Translations under genes and position numbers: made by a program | The notes under the pieces: model-generated | Database searches by the model: none | What the model was told of the DNA's origin: nothing | What the model saw: the letters and a program-made list of their open reading frames with translations, nothing else | Part shown: piece after piece, positions 11,410 to 23,172 of the stretch | How positions within the stretch are numbered: position 1 is the stretch's first letter | Layout: each line of letters opens with the position of its first letter | Assembly: GCA_021927905.1 (NCBI GenBank) | Contig: BLLK01000019.1 | Coordinates: forward strand, 1,116,001 to 1,180,000 | Length of the DNA: 64,000 bases | Direction of reading: 5' to 3' | From: Chaetoceros tenuissimus | Taxonomy: Eukaryota; Bacillariophyta; Thalassiosirophyceae; Chaetocerotales; Chaetocerotaceae

Positions 11410-12749
11410 ATGATGATTTTGTCACGGATAAGAGGGAGGTATCCTTTTCTTCTTCAATTTTTGCTGGTCTCATCAATATTACTATTGAATCCGATCTACA
11501 CATCTGGAAGCAGTTTAAGTGCAAGTGGAAGCAATATAGATCCTTACAAAATATTAGGAGTGACTAAATCTAGTTCACAAGATGAAATTAAAAAGGTGAG
11601 CATGACCACATTCTTTCATTCTGTATGATATAACTTGTCAATCTTACGCTGCTTGTTCTACCATGTAACAGAAATATAGAAGCTTATGTTTGAAGTACCA
11701 TCCAGATAAAAAACCCAAATGATAAAGAACGTTGTGAGAAAATATTCAAACATGTACAAGAAGCAAATAACCTCATTGGAACTGCAGAAGATCGAAGAAA
11801 TTATGATCAGATGTCATCATCACCTTTTGGAAATATGCATACAAATAGTGGAAATTATGGCTCGCGATCTTCTATGGAAGAAGAAATATTACAGAGATTC
11901 TTTCGTCAACAGCAGTCTCCCTATGGGTCATATTCAGATAGAGCAAGGTATAGACCACGACGAGCATTTTATGTTAACGGTGTAGATGTTTCTCAGTTGT
12001 TTGATATGGCCAACTCTAGGGCGAGCGGAATCAATCCATTTTCTCGTAATTCTACGCCAGAACAGTATGAAGAGCAAAATAGACCAAGATCCATATTTGT
12101 AACAAAAGTCACGGTTCCATTGGAGGAATTGTATTCAGGTGTCGGAAGAAAACAATTCAAACAAAAGTCTAACTTCTTCTCAAGACATATTGCTGCGTTT
12201 CGGGGAGGATGGGCTGCACAAATTGGTTTGAATAGTTTCTTGACTTCTCTACCGCTACTATTTCGAGTTAGTTGGTTAGTTTCGTTAATTGCGTTTTTGG
12301 CAACCTTTAGTCTAAGTTTGCCAAGTCCACCTATACAAGATATTTTCTATTCAAAGATCAAACCTGGGTGGAAGGAGGGAACGAAACTCACATTCAAAAG
12401 TGTTGAGCCAGGAACAGATGTTGTCTTTGTGATTCGGGAAGGAAAGCATGATAAATTCGAAAGAGATGGTAATGATCTCAGAACTAGCGTCAAAATAGGG
12501 ACCAAACAAGCTAGTAAAGGGTGTACAATAACGATAGATCCGCTTGGACAGAATGAAGACAAGATCCAGTTCAAGATTGCATCTGGGGAAATAACTGCGA
12601 AACGTCAATATATGAAGACGCTCAAAGGGCAAGGTTGGCCAAATAGCAATGGAAGAGGAGATCTTCATGTGCAAATTGATGTGGTTCCTCAAAAGCACAT
12701 TGATCGCATATACAAAAAGAAGAGACGGAAGCGGAAGCAGGAAGTCTAA
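11410..12749 (+). CDS. DnaJ/Hsp40 co-chaperone of the secretory pathway, one-base frame break in an A run
   Basis: Exon 1 (11410-11595) encodes a signal-anchor (RYPFLLQFLLVSSILLLNPI) and the start of a J domain (DPYKILGVTKSSSQDEIKK). After a GT-AG intron, exon 2 (11672-12749) continues the J domain with the HPD motif (residues 72-74), which stimulates Hsp70 ATPase. The class-B-like C-terminal substrate-binding region follows (VTKVTVPLEELYSGVGRKQF, KPGWKEGTKLTFK, GDLHVQIDV). It is split by a hydrophobic insert of about 60 residues with one or two membrane helices (WLVSLIAFLATFSLSL). At 11708-11713 there are six A's where five would keep the frame (HPDKNPNDKE). This is either a sequencing or allelic indel or a recent disabling change. 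ER location is inferred from the signal and the insert. Confidence 0.85.
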
Positions 12750-13586
12750 CGAGAAACAAAACATGGAAAAGGTTATTGTAATCTAAAATGCTCATTTTTT
12801 TCAAATAAACAATACAACAACAACCAAAGTATCTACGAATGCAAGCATCTCTGGGACATTACTTCTCCTGTCGTCTAGCAAATGTTTTTCCCTTCGCAGT
12901 AAAGGAAAATGGAATTACTTTGACCATTCGAGCGATCCAGTACGAGTGCGAGTATCATCACTTCTCCTGTCGCCCATCAGATGGTTTTTTCTTCATGAGA
13001 CAGAACAACGTTCTTGTACATTCCCGTCGCAGTGAAGGAAAATGGGAATAGTCTATCCCTTGAACAATTGTTTCTCCGAACCACGAGAAGGAAGTCACAT
13101 ATTACTATGCGAAGGACTTATGCGAAGGTAGGAAAGTTATTAGTAAAATAATATACTGCACTAATTCGAATATGATCACCATGAAAAAAAATTCTAAAGT
13201 ATTGTGATAGATTTTTGTAATTTGGAAAACCTACTTCTTGAAGGTAAATCTTCGGACAAACGTCATTTTTTGTGCCAGCAGCATGATCAGTGTTCATGAT
13301 AACATGATCAATGAGATGATTGTTCTCACTAATCATGTTCAGATTCTCCGAAATTTTCATGATTTGTGTAAACTGATATTGATGAGAATTGAGTAACGCT
13401 GCCACTATTTACCTGATGAATGATCAAATTTTCCTCGAGCACATGAATTCCTCCTCAAATCTCTTCCAGCGGGAAGCATGCACGCCGTGTCACTCCAACG
13501 CTATCGCTTGATTCGCTCGAAAGAGTATTTAGTATTAACTATTTTTATGTCAATCACTCTGTAGCAGTTGCTGCCAAACTATCATT
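12750..13586. other. Intergenic with a diverged direct repeat of about 99 bp
   Basis: Follows the DnaJ stop and precedes the receptor start. CACTTCTCCTGTCG-like sequence recurs near 12860 and 12960, followed in each case by CGCAGT.AAGGAAAATGG.AAT. No gene is supported. Confidence 0.5.
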
Positions 13587-15471
13587 ATGCTCTCAGCACC
13601 AAAGTTTTTAGCCATCATAACAGTTCCAATCATCACAGGAGCATTATCATTTTGCACATGCTTAGCTGCCATCATCTGCATAAAATCAAAATTGAGAAGT
13701 CTTGTGCGAACAAGAATAGTATTCTTCTTTTCAATGTACGCATGCATTTACTCCTTCGGCTCCTTTATTTCTGTTTCCATGCTGCCATCTGAAACAAGTG
13801 ATTACGCACTTGGAAATCTAATAACTTGCGACATCCAAGTGTAAGTGTTTTAAAACAGAAGTACAAATTGAAAGGGATCAAATCAAATACAGCCAGCTTT
13901 TCGATTACATTAGGTTCATGTGCTCACATCATGTTTCTCTTATTTCTTTCATACAACGTAGGTTTTTGCTACAACTGGGAGGATTGGGCTGTGTCCTTTA
14001 CAACCTTTCTCTTGCAGTCTATTATTTTGCTGCGATAAAGTTACAGATGAAAGAAAGAGATATTGCAAGGAAAGTTGAACCCTGGATTCATGTAGTACCA
14101 AATGGGTTTGCAATTGCATCGGCTATATTCCTACTAGCGAAAAGTCAATATGCACCATTACCTGAAAAGCATATCTGCTGGATAGGAGCTTATTCACAAG
14201 GCTGCATCGGTGATCCTGATGTTGAGTGTGAACGTGGTAGCGCCAAGACTCCAATCTATGGAAACTTTCTTGCTGTTATCCCCTTCTTTATCGCTTACTT
14301 TTTGGTTTTCGCAATCATGATGATAATCATCCATGCGATTGTACAACAGAATAGAAAAAGCGACAGATGGAGAATGGGGGGAAATCAAGGAAAATGTTGC
14401 TGTTATCAGCATGTTAATGGTACTAGTCTTTTCAAAAGCTCTTCTGCTGGTCAGGCAGGGGAGCTTATCAGACGCAAGCGACGATTCATCTGGCGAAAAA
14501 TGACAAAAACAAAGTCTAGAAAAGAATTGGCTAAATCAGAACAAGAAAAGAATGTGAAAGCGCAGAATAAATTGCAGCGATCTTCACCTTCAAAATGTTT
14601 ACGATTCTCTAACGAAGATATGATTACTCAATCTGAGCACCGTTTGATAATGGTAGCAGCTAGTAGGTCTGGTAATAAGGAAGATCCTCTATCTTTTGAT
14701 GTAAACAAAGTGAAGAAACAGATTCGAAGCGAGTCACACTTGGCTCGCGATGTGCCGATTGTCCTCAGTAACAGCAAGAATACTTCTATTGCCAAGGGAA
14801 ATACATCATTGCGTTCAAAGATATCTTCTGGAAGAAGAACTGGAACGAAACATGCTAACACAAATCCCGTAAGCCAATGCTTGCTCTATATTTCAAGCTT
14901 TCTAGTATGTTTCCTTTTCCCTTCCATTGCTAGGATCTATGGTTTTGTAGGCAAAGAAGCTCCTTTCGTATTGCTGCTACTAGCTCGAATGTTCACTCCA
15001 TTGGATGGACTCTTGCTCATTCTTGTCTATTCCCGTCCAGAAGTTAAGTTCCTTCGATCCCGAAATCAAGACTTGTCTTGGTTTGGTGCTTTAGTAATTA
15101 CTTTCAAGGCAGGCTTCGATAATGGAAGTTCATATTACGTTGATGAGGGAGGTATTGATGTACCTCGTCTTCCAGAAGCAGAGCGTAAGCGCAGGCAAGA
15201 GATTGTTAGGCAGCAATACAAACGAAAGTCTGTAACTTATAAGCAACTTTGCAGCCCAAATAGGGATGAACAAGGTTTAGCTATTCCTCAAGGCTGCAGC
15301 CTCGAAAATGACAAGGAGAAAGAGATGAAGAATGATGCTGTCCCAGCAGAAAAAGAGGGAAAAAGTATTTTCGAAACCAAATCTACTAAATCTTCTTCTG
15401 ACGTTGAAACTCGAAATGCAAATGCTGATGCAGAGAAGATAGCTCGATCGTCATACGAATATGAAGTGTGA
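13587..15471 (+). CDS. Seven-transmembrane receptor, G-protein-coupled type
   Basis: Exons 13587-13840 and 13962-15471 join in frame for 587 residues. Hydrophobic segments appear in order: TM1 (FLAIITVPIITGALSFCTCL), TM2 (IVFFFSMYACIYSFGSF), TM3 after a conserved Cys (LGGLGCVLYNLSLAVYYF), TM4 (VVPNGFAIASAIFLL), TM5 (FLAVIPFFIAYFLVFAIMMI). A long basic third intracellular loop of about 160 residues is next, then TM6 (CLLYISSFLVCFLF) and TM7 (FTPLDGLLLILVYSRPEVK). The Cys before TM3 and the CW between TM4 and TM5 fit a disulfide. Such proteins in diatoms are usually matched to family-2/cAMP-like GPCR profiles. Ligand unknown. The long loop and acidic-basic tail are likely signalling and phosphorylation regions. 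A decayed relative lies at 18583-19296. Confidence 0.85.
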
Positions 15472-15709
15472 GTGGAAGACTAAAACATATTTATAAATTT
15501 ATGTTAAACAAGCATTCCTACTTTAAATGAACCCTCTCCTCCACTTCTAATTAAGCGATATGAAAGTTTGGAAAAAGCCAGAATGAGGAACCAAAGCTTG
15601 GAAGAAAATGCATATTCGACTCGCTCTAGCTAAAACATTCCTTTCAAAAAAAGACAGTTGCATCTATATAGTCTACTAATTATGTATTTTTACATTGCTA
15701 CTACTATTA

Positions 15710-18236
15710 TCATTGCTCAAGATAAAAAGGACCAAACTGATGGCAAATGTTACATCCCTTTGGACAAAATTGTGTGCATTCATCTGCACTCTTGACTGAA
15801 ATAGTATAAAGTTCCTTCTCGTCCTTGAATTTTTTTAGTAGTCCTTGTGCAAACTCTTCTGACTCTACAAAGATCTCGGCTTCCATTTCGTAAAATGCCG
15901 ACCTAGCCCACATATTCCAAGATCCAGTCGCAGACCAAATTCCGTCAACGACGACATACTTTGAGTGAAGGAATGGTGGTTTTGTGGTTCCTTTAATTGC
16001 GGTAACAAAAAGATTGACCTTTGGTGCAATTCTAAGCATTGCTTGTAAGGACTCGAAAAGATCTTTTTGTCCGTTTCGCAAGTCGCATGAGAAAAGAGAG
16101 TTGGTGAGAACATTGACTTCTACACCTCTTTCGGTTGCAGCTGCTAATGCTTTTGATACACAAAGTGGAATGTTGCAATGCCCCATACACATGGTGATGT
16201 TCTTCTTTGCTTGATTGATTCCTCCAAGGACACAGCGAAGGATGGAATCTTCTCCACTTGAGTTTGGACTCGAACGGATGAAAAGAATTTTGGAATCATT
16301 CCATTGTTCGCCGTCATTTTGTACTGTAGAATCTTCTACGTGCTTGTTACTCTCTTCTAGTACAAGATCTGCTTCTTTCTTTTCTTCTTCTTCCACTTCT
16401 GTGGAAACTTCTAGATCTGTTGATTTCATTGCATTCCACATGTCATTGAAATTCTCTTGGTATCTGCTTGTGATTTCTCCTGAGCAGATAAAGTCATTAT
16501 CAAGGGACCCTCCTCGAGGAACGACATTAGATCCACCAGCAATAACCTTACCATTCTTGTTTCCATCAAAGATGTGACACTTGGTATGGTTCTTGATACG
16601 ATATCCCATCTCTTTATCTCTTGCAAACCTATGGAAGAATGTATTACAATTAGTCAAAGAAATATTTGCCGCAATTATAAATCGATCAAGTTCCTAAACA
16701 CTTACCAGTATCGACATTCAATGTTTGGAATGCCAGCTGCGACTGTCAACACCTCCTTTACAAATTCTCCAGTGTTATGGAATTTCTTGGTAGCATTAAG
16801 GAAAGGTGGAGCATCTGCTGGCACCTTCTCCATAAAGGCAGGCAGAGCATCACTAGAATTAGTTTTCTTTGGCTCTTGTCGATAAACATCAAACATTTGC
16901 AAACATTGAGATTCCAAAGTCATGAGCTCAAATAGAATTCTAATTTTGATGTTTCGTTGTTTCGCTAGGAATGGGACCAAATCTAATAGAATGTATCTAG
17001 CTGCTGGATCGACAAAGAAAGTATAACAGACACACAAGTCAAAGGTAGACTTTGCTTCAAGTGCAGTCTTGATGTAAGCTTGAATATACTTGTCTCGAGA
17101 TTCCAAAAGACGAACATTGGATCTAACATAAAAGTCTTTCATGAATTCAGGTGTAGGGCATCTTTCCTCCGCATAAGATTCAGTCCAGACCTCGTTAATG
17201 TTTGGTACTTGACGAAGACATGCATCTGCTTCACGAATCATGAGCTATGAAAGACACACCATGTAAGCATTTTTCTTCTTTCCAATAAACAAATGGTATT
17301 TTCTGTAATGCTAGAAGGAAGAGACTCACCTGTTCAATAGTCTGATTGCAAAGACTCATCAAAACATGATTGGTTCCATGCTCCCATTTTCCCACACAGG
17401 AGCATACATCCTTCTTTTCTTCCTCACTACTAATTGCCCATTGATATCTTCTTTCCCAATTATCTTTAATCAATTTAAAATATTCGAGTGCAACAGCTGG
17501 ACTTGCAAATGGAATATTGTTGGTATCACTAATTGCATTGACAAGGTCAAGCGTTTCATATACAGGAAACGCATCCGTTTCTCTCCATACTCCTTGATTG
17601 TCACAGGTATCAAACCCAGGAGAGATTCCAATGTTACTGGATTCATAATCCAAAGCAGATATTTTATGAATGAGTGCTTCGATGGATTCAATGCTGAGAC
17701 GAATATCTTGTGCAACCTTGGCTTGACCACCAAAGACACTCACTGTAGTATTGGTCATGATAAAGTCCAAAGGCTGGATTGGTTCCTGAGTTTCAGGAAT
17801 GCAAGTGTTGATGTGGATGGTAGACTCCAAGCCGCATACTGGAATAGAGTCTAGAACTCAAGTCAGAAAAAGATGTAAAAAGTGTAGAGATTGTAAAACT
17901 TTGAAACTCACCAGTCACGATCGAAGTAGGAGATTCCATGGACACCATGATATCTTCTTGAAGCTCTTCGCATTCAATCACATCGTGTTCAACAGTCTCC
18001 AATGGTGCCAAAGGAGCTACGAGGAGCACTGAACTTTCAGTGAGTGGCAAACAAGAATCTTGCATGATATAATTAATATAGCAAGTGTAGACTTTCTCGT
18101 ATTGGAATGAATTGTGAGCCAAAGTGAGTGGGGTATTCGAAGGCAGGTATTCATGATGTTCTTCTTCTTCATTACTGGAAGGGAGGCACGAAGAATTCAA
18201 TACGTGTGTGAGTATGGCAAAAGTTAATAAGTTCAT
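15710..18236 (-). CDS. Secreted phospholipase-D-like protein with two HKD motifs
   Basis: Four exons, 18236-17912, 17856-17330, 17244-16706 and 16628-15710, total exactly 770 codons with GT-AG introns. A signal peptide (MNLLTFAILTHVLNSSCLPS) opens the protein. The first HKD-type motif is HTKCHIFDGN...GGSN (near residue 480) and the second is HSKYVVVDG...ATGSWN (near residue 685). Paired HxK...D motifs form one active site in the PLD superfamily, which cleaves or transfers phosphodiesters through a phospho-histidine. The substrate could be phospholipid or nucleic acid. An acidic insert lies between the motifs, and a Cys-rich tail ends the protein (CTQFCPKGCNICHQFG). The signal peptide indicates the ER, a vacuole or the exterior. 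Confidence 0.85.
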
Positions 18237-18582
18237 TACATGTCTTCATGCGGTCCTATCGCAGATCTTTTTTTTTTTTAGTGGAAAGAAAAGGTTAGAA
18301 GCCGCGAAAGGCCATTTTCAGAAGAATGGATGGGGGCGTGAGACGGACCCCCCTAGTGAAAAGAGGGGATTTTCTGTTTTATTAGAGAAGGCGGAGAAGA
18401 ACTACGAGAGGAGGAAGAGAAGGGTAGAAGTGAGAACCACAATACCGGGAATAAGAAGTGGGAAGCAAACTCCCCTACGTAAAATCTGGTGGTGAATGAG
18501 AATGTGGGACTCTTTTTCTTCTCGTCACCACCATTTTCATTTCTATAAAAGAAAATTGAACTAACAACCAAGTGGAGACAAA
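18237..18582. other. Divergent intergenic region
   Basis: Shared upstream region of the PLD-like gene (minus) and the receptor pseudogene (plus). It contains purine-rich stretches and a T10 tract near 18270. No gene seen. Confidence 0.5.
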
Positions 18583-19296
18583 ATGAGTACCATCGCACAA
18601 AGAGCAATAGCAGCAAACATTGTAAAATGTATCTTTTCAATACTATCGTTGGCGGCTTCGTCGACAATTGTTCACACGATACGCTTCTCACCTAGAGGAT
18701 TGAAATCTCCATACAGTCGAATCATATTTGGACTCTCAATAGGAGATATTATTCAGTCGTCATTAGGAATATTTCTTGGAGTATTTGCTGTTCCAAAAGA
18801 TACGCCAGAGAGTCATATGGCATTAGGCAATCAAGCGACATGCAACTGTACTGGATTCCTTCATTTAGGTGGTACTCTAGCAACCGTCTTTTATCTCCTG
18901 TTTCTCATTTATTTCTTTTGGAGAAACCGTAGCTCCAGGCTTTCGAAATGATCACTACGAAGTCATTATATGGTCTACATCTACACTTCTCCCAGCATAC
19001 GGCATATTTCTCATTTTAATTTATACCAGACCAAAAGTTCAGATCTTACAAAAGATGTTTCCAAAAGCATCTTGGCGTCTATGCTTTACAGTAGTAGTGA
19101 CTTCTGGAGGAGAAGTTCCACCAGCGTGAAACCTTCAATTCATTTGAATCTTGTATCGCAGCTATCAGCAGTAGATTCGCAATATGCACTTTCAAATGGA
19201 GATAGTACTAATACTAATGGAGTTTATTACGAGGGACTGAGAAAATCAATGATCGCTTCATCTCGACACGAAGGGTGGTATGAGTTACAAAATTAG
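18583..19296 (+). pseudogene. Decayed 7TM receptor gene
   Basis: The opening frame resembles the receptor at 13587-15471: TM1, TM2 (RIIFGLSIGDIIQSSLGIFL), the AL-G-N..TC motif and TM3 (LGGTLATVFYLLFLIYFFW). It stops at 18951. In other frames the sequence then jumps to TM7-like codons (LLPAYGIFLILIYTRPKVQ) and a typical post-TM7 segment ending SGGEVPP. A Ser-rich tail ends near 19296. TM4 to TM6 with the third loop are missing and at least two frame changes are needed, so this is a truncated relative rather than a working receptor. A receptor made of TM1-3 alone cannot be excluded. Confidence 0.7.
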
Positions 19297-19379
19297 AATT
19301 TCAATATAATGTTCTTGCTTTAACGGTGTATATGTGTACGTAACAATGTTGGATACCACGATTTCTAGTCTGAGTCTTT

Positions 19380-21769
19380 TCAAGCAGCTTTCCTATGATG
19401 CTCGTCTTTGTCGCCACCGTCATTATACATTGAAGCAATGACATCATTGTACTCTCGAATTACCATGTGCCTTCTTATACTCATCTTTGGTGTGAGCATA
19501 TTGTTTGCTGCTGTGAATGGAGCGACAAAGGCAAAGTCCTTTGGACGTTCAAACTTTTTGATATTGGAACATTTGCTCTCTATATCTTCCATCACCAATC
19601 TATGAACTCTCTCATCATTGGCCAACTCGTCATCTGGTAGGTCAATGCCAAGTTTATTTTTGATAGTGATCCAATCAGGAACAATCAATGCCACATTATA
19701 AGGTCTATTGGCGCCGCATAATACGACTTGCATGACAAACCTACTCATTCCAATTGCTTCCTCGATTGGTGTTGGGCATACATACTTTCCATTTTCAAGT
19801 TTGTATTGTTCCTTGAGTCTTCCAGTAACCTTTAACCAACCACTTGAGTCCAACGTCCCAAGATCGCCAGTATGAAACCTAAGAAAAGAAGAGTTAGTCA
19901 TTGAAAGAGAATGAAAACTTCAAAAGTGTCATCAATCAACTTACAATCGTGACTTTCCATCTGGAGCAAGAGATAAAACTTCTTCTGTTGCCTCTGGATT
20001 CTTGTAATAGCCCCTCATCACGTTAGGACCATAACAGCAGATTTCCCCCTCTACACCAGGAGCGCATGGAAAACCATCTTCTCCCATAACTACGACTTCT
20101 ACTCCTGGTATAGCTTTCCCGACGTATCCAGGTGAGCGATTGATGGGAGTATTGAGAGTTATGATTGGCGAAGTTTCTGTCAAACCATATCCTTCACAGA
20201 TTGGGATCCCAATATCATCCTATTTTGATAAGAAGAAAGAGCATGAGTACAAGCAATGACTCAAAAGTATCTCATATATTTCAATGGATCGTACATACCA
20301 AAAAATTAATCACTTCGCTTGGACAAGCAGCACCTGCAACAAAGCCATGTCTCAATCTTCCTCCAAATCTATCACGGATTTTCGAAAGAACCATTTTGTC
20401 CAGGGCATTATATTGAAGCTTTTCCATGAAATTCATTTTACCTTTTCCATTCTTTTCGTCTACTTTCTTTCGCCCTAAAGCCAGTGCCTTGGTCATCGGT
20501 CCTTTACGAAGAGGAGAAGATGTTTCGATTAAATTATGAACACCATCGTAAATCTTTTTATGCAAAGTTGGAACAGCAAACAAAACGGTAGGCTTCACTA
20601 ATTGAAGGTCTTCTAGGATAAAAGGGACACCTCTGCAAATACCCATCGAGGTTCCATGAGCTAGACCACACCAAAGCTCACAAGTTTGCCCATAAGAGTG
20701 TGCTTTTATAATGTTGTTGTGTTTGTTAGTCGCTACCTCAAGAAAATATCCCATACAATACATAGAGCACCATCTCGCACTTACCCCAGGGTAGAAACGC
20801 CAATGAACGATCCGTTTCTCGAATGAATTCTTTAGGATTGTCCACCATAGCTCTTACTCCAAAAATGTTGGAAACAGTATTCGAATGAATCAATTCAACT
20901 CCTTTTGGTTTTCCAGTGGTACCAGATGTATAAATTAGATTCGCTAAATCATCAGGGGTAGGCTTTACAACAGTATTTTCAGAGGGCGCATGTTTTGCGG
21001 CAAAGGCCATATGTGTAGCAAACGCAAATGGTTCGCCTTCTGGAGCGTCTAAGCAAAGAGTAGCTTTCACAGAAGGAGTCTGTGGAAGAACTTCAAGTAC
21101 TGTGCGATCATAAACATCTTGTGTCGCACAAACGAGTACTTCACATTCTGCATCATTTGTAATATACGCCCAATCTTTTGATAGCTGTGCTTCGTACATT
21201 GGTACAAGAGTCGCATTCAATGAGTAAGCTGCAGATGCAATAACAGCCCATTCCCATCGATTATTGGAAATGATTCCAATCTTGGAGAATTCTTTTACTC
21301 CTTTTTCGTTTTGACGATGGAAAATCAAGTCAAATGAGCATCTTTCACTATACAAAAGCTAAAAAATATAAATGTTCGTACCTAAGTCTCTTAAAACACA
21401 CCTGCATTGGTCAGCCTTGTCACCAAACTCTCTGTATGTCATCCATTCAAAGTCTCCTTTTTCTTTCTTCTCTACAAAAGTTCCAAAAATTTCATTGTCC
21501 GAAAATGCAATACATGCATTCTTTTGCAATTCATGTAGAGTATTGAATTGCAGCAACTCACGATCATCAAGGATCCCTTGTTTCTGTAGAGATTCAATGG
21601 ACGCAGTAGAAAATGATTTCGTACTTGTGATTGGCTTACTTGCTCTTGTCTTGGACGAACCACTGCCATGATAGGCATTACTTGTTGAACTGATAGATGA
21701 AAGAACTGAAGCCTTTCTTCTAAAGTAAGGATGGATCAAGCACGTCTTGGACTTTGAAACGAATCTCAT
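19380..21769 (-). CDS. Long-chain fatty-acyl-CoA synthetase (AMP-binding family)
   Basis: Five exons, 21769-21382, 21300-20785, 20702-20299, 20219-19945 and 19878-19380, give 693 residues with all phases consistent. Key motifs: the AMP/ATP-binding loop [11 protein letters not shown] (near 255), the [14 protein letters not shown] junction typical of long-chain ACSs, [16 protein letters not shown], and the hinge segment [17 protein letters not shown]. It activates fatty acids with ATP and CoA for lipid synthesis or oxidation. The basic, Ser/Thr-rich N-terminus ([20 protein letters not shown]) suggests a mitochondrial or other organelle transit peptide. All catalytic motifs visible are intact. 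Confidence 0.93.
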
Positions 21770-22287
21770 GATGTGTTATGAATTGCTTCTTTTGACAATT
21801 CGAAACTTTAAAGTATAAAGCAAGCTAGCTTGGATAAAGTAACCTTTTCTTTCCTGTAGATTCTGATTCTACTTGTTGAGTTCCTACTAATGCTTTTCTC
21901 TTTCAATAAACTTCAAATAAGAAAGAAGAAAAGATTTAGTTTGATTGATTGTAATGAGAAAAGAAGGAATGAATCATTTCTGCAGTTTTCTTCTTGGAGT
22001 TCTTTTCCCTTCATTTTTTGATTTGATATCTGACACCAACATCACGTCACGGTCAAATTCTCATGTCACCTTCATTCTTCTACCAAATTCGCCAAAAATT
22101 GAAGAATGTCAATATAAAATAGCTTTTTGACATTAGGTGACAAAACGGGGGGCAAGAAAAGGGGGAGGAATGACGTACCAAAGGAAAATGAAGAATAAAT
22201 AGAAACGCGAACGATGAACGATGAACGATGAACGTGAAATGGAAAAGGCTATTTATTGACTATCGATGCATCTTATCTAGTTGAAGC
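21770..22287. other. Divergent promoter region
   Basis: Shared upstream region of the acyl-CoA synthetase (minus) and the BMT5-like gene (plus). It contains a short 7-bp tandem repeat (CGATGAA, about three copies near 22209-22233). Confidence 0.5.
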
Positions 22288-23112
22288 ATGAATAGCTGTA
22301 GTAGAGATGAAACATTTGACAAAATAAGCTATGATGACTTTCTGTCGATCCTTTTATTGGGGGAGGCAGATTTTTCCTTCACTCGAGCTTTGCTTCGAGT
22401 AATTGAAGAAGAAGAAACAGCAACCTACAGGTTTCAAAGAAATGTCAAAATCACATCCAGTGAATATGGAGATGCACAAGATGTTGCCCAAAGATACTTT
22501 GACCAAAATCTAGAACATTTGAAAGATTCCATTAAGTCTCTATATGAATCTGCTTCTAGAAATAGTGTCTTACTGGATTTATGTTTTGGTTTAAATGCTC
22601 GTTCCTTGGGAAAGGGATTGGACAATAAAAATGAACAAGTATGCATGTGTCAAAGATGGAATCAACAGAATCAAAAATTTGACGCACAACTATCTCCCTT
22701 TTGGAATGAATCAAATGAAAAGAAATATGATTTGATCATATTCAACTTTCCACATTCCGATCAAGCTGGTAGAGCCACGAAATTAGTCAAGGCACTTTTT
22801 CGACAACTTCGAATCTGTATTGAACATGGTGTACTTTCGAAACATGTCATTTTAGAAATGAGATTAAGATATATTGAAACTAATAAAGAGCTGAAAAAGA
22901 ATATTCGATCCTTTTACAAACATGAAGAAGCGGCAGAGGAATATGGTTTTGAAGGTATAGGTTGTTTCGAAAGCGATTTGCATATTTGGGAAAGATATGG
23001 ATATCAACATAAATGGACCAAGAAGAATGGAAGTTGCCGAGACATGATTCAAAATTGTAATGTTTGGCGATTTCAACCTATAGACATAGAGAATAGAATA
23101 TGTAATACGTAG
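22288..23112 (+). CDS. BMT5-like rRNA (uridine-N3) methyltransferase
   Basis: A single exon of 274 residues. It begins the Rossmann-like fold with ILLLGEADFSFTRALL, the signature of the BMT5/DUF2431 family (SAM-binding GEG.FSFS-type loop). Later it has KYDLIIFNFPHSDQAGRATK, the family's catalytic NFPH region. Yeast BMT5 methylates U2634 of 25S rRNA in the nucleolus, so the likely role is large-subunit rRNA modification. Length and motif order fit the family. The gene converges with the next, minus-strand gene about 60 bp away. Confidence 0.88.
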   Translation: MNSCSRDETFDKISYDDFLSILLLGEADFSFTRALLRVIEEEETATYRFQRNVKITSSEYGDAQDVAQRYFDQNLEHLKDSIKSLYESASRNSVLLDLCFGLNARSLGKGLDNKNEQVCMCQRWNQQNQKFDAQLSPFWNESNEKKYDLIIFNFPHSDQAGRATKLVKALFRQLRICIEHGVLSKHVILEMRLRYIETNKELKKNIRSFYKHEEAAEEYGFEGIGCFESDLHIWERYGYQHKWTKKNGSCRDMIQNCNVWRFQPIDIENRICNT

Positions 23113-23172
23113 TATGTATCTATACTTAGATAAAATTGGATTCTGTATATACATGTAAATAAAGAAAATACT

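Noticed and set aside
12347-12804. Antisense ORFs opposite the DnaJ gene
   Set aside because: Shadows of a well-supported gene, with no domain or start context of their own.
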